DNA of 8,836 nucleotides from Tannerellaceae bacterium. Its GTDB lineage: Bacteria > Bacteroidota > Bacteroidia > Bacteroidales > Tannerellaceae. Numbering within the stretch: the stretch's first letter is position 1; each line of letters starts with the position of its first letter. The DNA lies in the NCBI GenBank assembly GCA_031265595.1, contig JAISCM010000156.1, forward strand, positions 1 through 8,836, in the 5' to 3' direction. Of this stretch, positions 7,247 to 8,836 are shown piece by piece. The translations under genes and the position numbers were made by a program. The notes beneath the pieces are model-generated. The model was not told the DNA's origin, did not search any database, and saw only the letters and a program-made list of their open reading frames with translations.

Positions 7247-7258
7247 TGAAACGTCTCC
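7247..7258 (+). repeat. TGAAACGTCTCC motif behind pit (copy 2)
   Basis: Identical to 4067-4078. Here it is preceded by two GGCTGAAA copies (from 7233 and 7244), and GCTGAAA occurs twice more at about 7300-7315. In copy 1 TGAAAG is followed by G and then the 12-mer; here four extra bases intervene. Confidence 0.35.
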
Positions 7259-7260
7259 TT

Positions 7261-7285
7261 TCAGTCTTACAATTTGTGAGACTGA
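7261..7285 (+). other. Intergenic hairpin, possible transcript end of the pit unit
   Basis: TCAGTCTTAC pairs with GTGAGACTGA (10 bp, one G-T wobble) around the loop AATTT. It is followed by TAATTA rather than a T-run, so it is at best a weak intrinsic terminator; it could instead stabilise the 3' end of the pit transcript. Confidence 0.45.
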
Positions 7286-7424
7286 TAATTACAAGCCGGC
7301 TGAAAGCTGAAAGAAGGGGTGAAAAAGGAGTAAAGAAGGGAGGATTATCCTACGAAAATGACGATTCCATCGCTAACGGAAATGGTATTGAATAACAAAT
7401 CCACAGACTGTGTTTCGGAAAAAA

Positions 7425-7534
7425 ACTCTTCGCGATGTCTTCAGAAACTCTTCGCGAAGTCTTCGAAAAATCTTCGCGAAGTCTTTTTAAACTCTTCGCG
7501 AAGATTTACTGAAGACTTCGCGAAGACTTTTTTT
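7425..7534. repeat. Five tandem 22-bp units with palindromic core CTTCGCGAAG
   Basis: The core CTTCGCGA begins at 7428, 7450, 7472, 7494 and 7516, an exact 22-base period. Units 2-5 carry the full 10-bp palindrome CTTCGCGAAG; unit 1 has CTTCGCGATG. The flanks drift: most units begin ACT or AAT and continue AGTCTT, while the last is AGACTTCGCGAAGACT. The left edge is A-rich (GGAAAAAAACT) and the right edge is a run of seven Ts. Twenty-two bases is close to two helical turns, so the palindromes face the same side of the DNA. No cas gene, replication initiator or transposase is nearby. Function unknown; protein-binding array, terminator cluster or a drifting intergenic repeat are all possible. 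Confidence 0.85.
7471..7534 (+). terminator. Possible terminator formed by the last array units
   Basis: The last unit folds on itself as GAAG-A-CTT / AAG-A-CTTT around CGCG (7511-7530, one A-A mismatch) and runs into seven Ts (7528-7534). Alternatively unit 3 (7471-7485) pairs perfectly over 15 bases with 7512-7526. Either form followed by the T-run would look like an intrinsic terminator for rightward transcription, but it lies more than 300 bases from the pit stop. Confidence 0.45.
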
Positions 7535-7596
7535 ATTGTTGACGGCGGATAGAATTATTTTCAGAAATAAAGAATCTATTTCTAAAAGGATTTTAT

Positions 7597-7604
7597 TACT
7601 TTTG
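7597..7604 (+). promoter_or_regulatory. -7 box for the GH99-like lipoprotein gene
   Basis: TACTTTTG matches TAnnTTTG and lies 45 bases before the ATG at 7650. No convincing TTTG is found 19-21 bases upstream, so the -33 element is weak or the promoter is activated. Confidence 0.5.
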
Positions 7605-7634
7605 GGGGCCATCTGTTTAGTGACAGGTAGCCCC
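7605..7634 (+). promoter_or_regulatory. Dyad at the predicted transcription start of the GH99-like gene
   Basis: GGGGC-C-ATCTGT and ACAGGT-A-GCCCC pair over 11 positions (one G-T wobble, one C-A mismatch) around TTAGTG. It directly follows the -7 box and would straddle the transcription start, so it could be an operator or, if transcription starts at its left edge, a 5' leader hairpin. Confidence 0.45.
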
Positions 7635-7649
7635 TTAATTCAGATCAAT

Positions 7650-8836
7650 ATGAAACGGAAAAATGCTATTAAACCGGAAAGGCTGTCTCTGTTATTGATA
7701 GCAGGGATATGTATAAGCTCCCTCCTTGTTTCCTGCATGCAGCAAACCAATGCTTCCGGACAGGAGGCGGCGAAGAAAAGCCACTATTATGTAGCAGCCT
7801 ACGTCTGGCCGTCGTGCCATCACGACGAACGTTTCGGCGATATGCTCTGGCCAGACAAAACCGGCGAATGGGAAGTTATTAAAAAAGGCGACCCTCGCTT
7901 TGAAGGACACTACCAACCCCGCTTACCGCTCTACGGCTACGGCATGGATAACGACCCCAACGTAGTAGAGAAATGGATTGACATGGCTGTCGGCCATGGC
8001 GTTACTATCTTTGTGTACGACTGGTATTGGTTTGATGGCGGCCCTTTCCTGGAAAGCGCGCTAAACGATGGTTTCCTGAAAGCAGGCAATAACGCCGATA
8101 TGCAATTCTATATCATGTGGGCCAATCACGACGTAAGGCGAAACTATTGGAATGTACATACCTTTAAAGACGACACATCCTTGCTCTGGGACGGCGCCGT
8201 AGGCTGGGACGACTTCAAGCGTATCGTAGAACGGGTTATAAACCAATACTTCAAACAACCCAACTACTTTACGATCGACGGCCAACCGGTCTTCTCCATA
8301 TTCAGTATAGAAAACTTAGTAGAAGGCTTCGGCGGAAGTGTGGAAGAAGCACGGAAAGCGCTGGATTATTTCAGAGAAGAAGTAAAGAAAGCCGGATTCC
8401 CCGGTTTACATATCCAATGGAATCAGGGCGGAGGCGCTATTATGCCGGAAGCCGCCGCCGCACAGTTTGCCGAAAAAGTAACAACGATGGGCTTCAATAG
8501 CGTAGCAATGTACAATATGGGAGGAACGAACGAAAACTACCTGACATACGCCGCTAATTCGGTAAAGATAAGAGAACAAATGGATTCCATCCTAAGCGTC
8601 CCCCTGTTTCCCTGCGTATCCATTGGCTGGGACGACACGCCGCGCTTCCCCGCCAAAGGCATTCACGACGTAGTTCATTACTACAATACCCCCGAAAGCT
8701 TTGCCACCCTGCTTTACAAAGCAAAGCAATATGCCGACAGCCACCCCGAACAACCCCCATTGATCACCATCAATGCCTGGAACGAATGGGTAGAAGGCAG
8801 CTACCTCCTGCCCGATATGCTAAATGGCTTCGGCTA
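7650..8836 (+). CDS. Lipoprotein with GH99-like / WbsX domain (3' end cut off by window edge)
   Basis: Probable secreted glycan-active enzyme. The frame is open from 7650 to the window end (395 codons plus two bases). Seen: a lipoprotein signal peptide, positive KRK..K..R then a hydrophobic core and lipobox LVSC with Cys29; after it MQQTN, without the acidic patch expected of a surface-export signal, so the periplasm is possible. The rest resembles the glycoside hydrolase family 99-like domain often labelled WbsX: YYVAAYVWP near the start, YDWYW at 123-127, IQWNQGG at 255-261, and NAWNEWVEG at 376-383. The E-W-x-E pattern (Glu379, Glu382) recalls the two active-site glutamates of GH99 endo-mannosidases. 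'WbsX glycosyltransferase' is the competing label; the lipoprotein signal favours hydrolysis outside the cytoplasm. The signature motif is usually close to the C-terminus, so probably little is missing. Substrate unknown. Confidence 0.88.
   Translation, partial: MKRKNAIKPERLSLLLIAGICISSLLVSCMQQTNASGQEAAKKSHYYVAAYVWPSCHHDERFGDMLWPDKTGEWEVIKKGDPRFEGHYQPRLPLYGYGMDNDPNVVEKWIDMAVGHGVTIFVYDWYWFDGGPFLESALNDGFLKAGNNADMQFYIMWANHDVRRNYWNVHTFKDDTSLLWDGAVGWDDFKRIVERVINQYFKQPNYFTIDGQPVFSIFSIENLVEGFGGSVEEARKALDYFREEVKKAGFPGLHIQWNQGGGAIMPEAAAAQFAEKVTTMGFNSVAMYNMGGTNENYLTYAANSVKIREQMDSILSVPLFPCVSIGWDDTPRFPAKGIHDVVHYYNTPESFATLLYKAKQYADSHPEQPPLITINAWNEWVEGSYLLPDMLNGFG

Larger units (their letters stand above)
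7184..7649. other. 466-bp intergenic region with several repeats
   Basis: No gene that I can support. From left to right it holds: two copies of GGGrCATTAGAGAC with an 18-bp period (7183-7214; the first copy begins on the last base of the pit stop codon); a purine-rich stretch with GGCTGAAA-type repeats and the TGAAACGTCTCC motif (7232-7258); a hairpin (7261-7285); another purine-rich stretch with two GCTGAAA copies (7300-7350); the five-unit 22-bp array (7425-7534); and the promoter and dyad of the next gene (7597-7634). A 64-codon open frame at 7358-7552 runs through the array and is not believed to be a gene. Confidence 0.8.

Noticed and set aside
7425..7534. CRISPR array
   Set aside because: Units are directly adjacent with no unique spacers, are only 22 bases long, and there are no cas genes in the window.
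7425..7534. Iteron-type replication origin
   Set aside because: 22-bp tandem units recall plasmid iterons, but there is no replication initiator gene, DnaA box cluster or partition gene nearby, and the surroundings are chromosomal housekeeping genes.
7358..7552. 64-codon open frame across the 22-bp array
   Set aside because: The 22-base period is not a multiple of three, so successive units are read in different frames; the predicted peptide has no family resemblance, and the conserved feature is a DNA palindrome.

Overview
The window looks like chromosomal DNA from the phylum Bacteroidota, most likely the order Bacteroidales; a Parabacteroides-like genus is a guess. Four things point there. 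Several genes are preceded by the Bacteroidota sigma -7 box TAnnTTTG. No gene has a clear Shine-Dalgarno sequence. The lipoprotein signals, seryl-tRNA synthetase and Pit/DUF47 proteins have Bacteroidales-like sequences. Much of the window is housekeeping genes. The accessory-looking parts are the 466-bp gap at 7184-7649 and the glycan-related gene after it.

Left part (1-3382, minus strand). Two transcription units read leftwards. The first is a 59-residue protein of unknown function followed by a YitT-family membrane protein (DUF161 + DUF2179). The second, with its own promoter just past the yitT stop, is a class I PLP aminotransferase whose TGA overlaps the ATG of an FtsX/LolC/E-type ABC transporter permease (TGATG). 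The permease runs off the left edge without its last part.

Middle (3383-7183, plus strand). A divergent intergenic region leads into a short NlpC/P60 lipoprotein (cell-wall peptidase). Next is serS, which has its own promoter and a good intrinsic terminator. It is followed by a DUF47 (Pit accessory) plus Pit phosphate-transporter pair.

Right part (7184-8836). The gap after pit contains a short 18-bp-period duplication, a 10-bp-stem hairpin, GCTGAAA-type repeats related to a sequence behind the NlpC gene, and an array of five 22-bp units centred on the palindrome CTTCGCGAAG. The array ends in a T-run and may act as a terminator. Beyond it, a promoter and a dyad precede a lipoprotein with a GH99-like/WbsX domain, cut by the right edge. 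This is probably a surface or periplasmic glycan enzyme and could be the first gene of a glycan-use locus.

I found no tRNA, rRNA, CRISPR array, transposase or phage gene, and no convincing new multi-gene system. The most unusual element is the 22-bp palindromic array.
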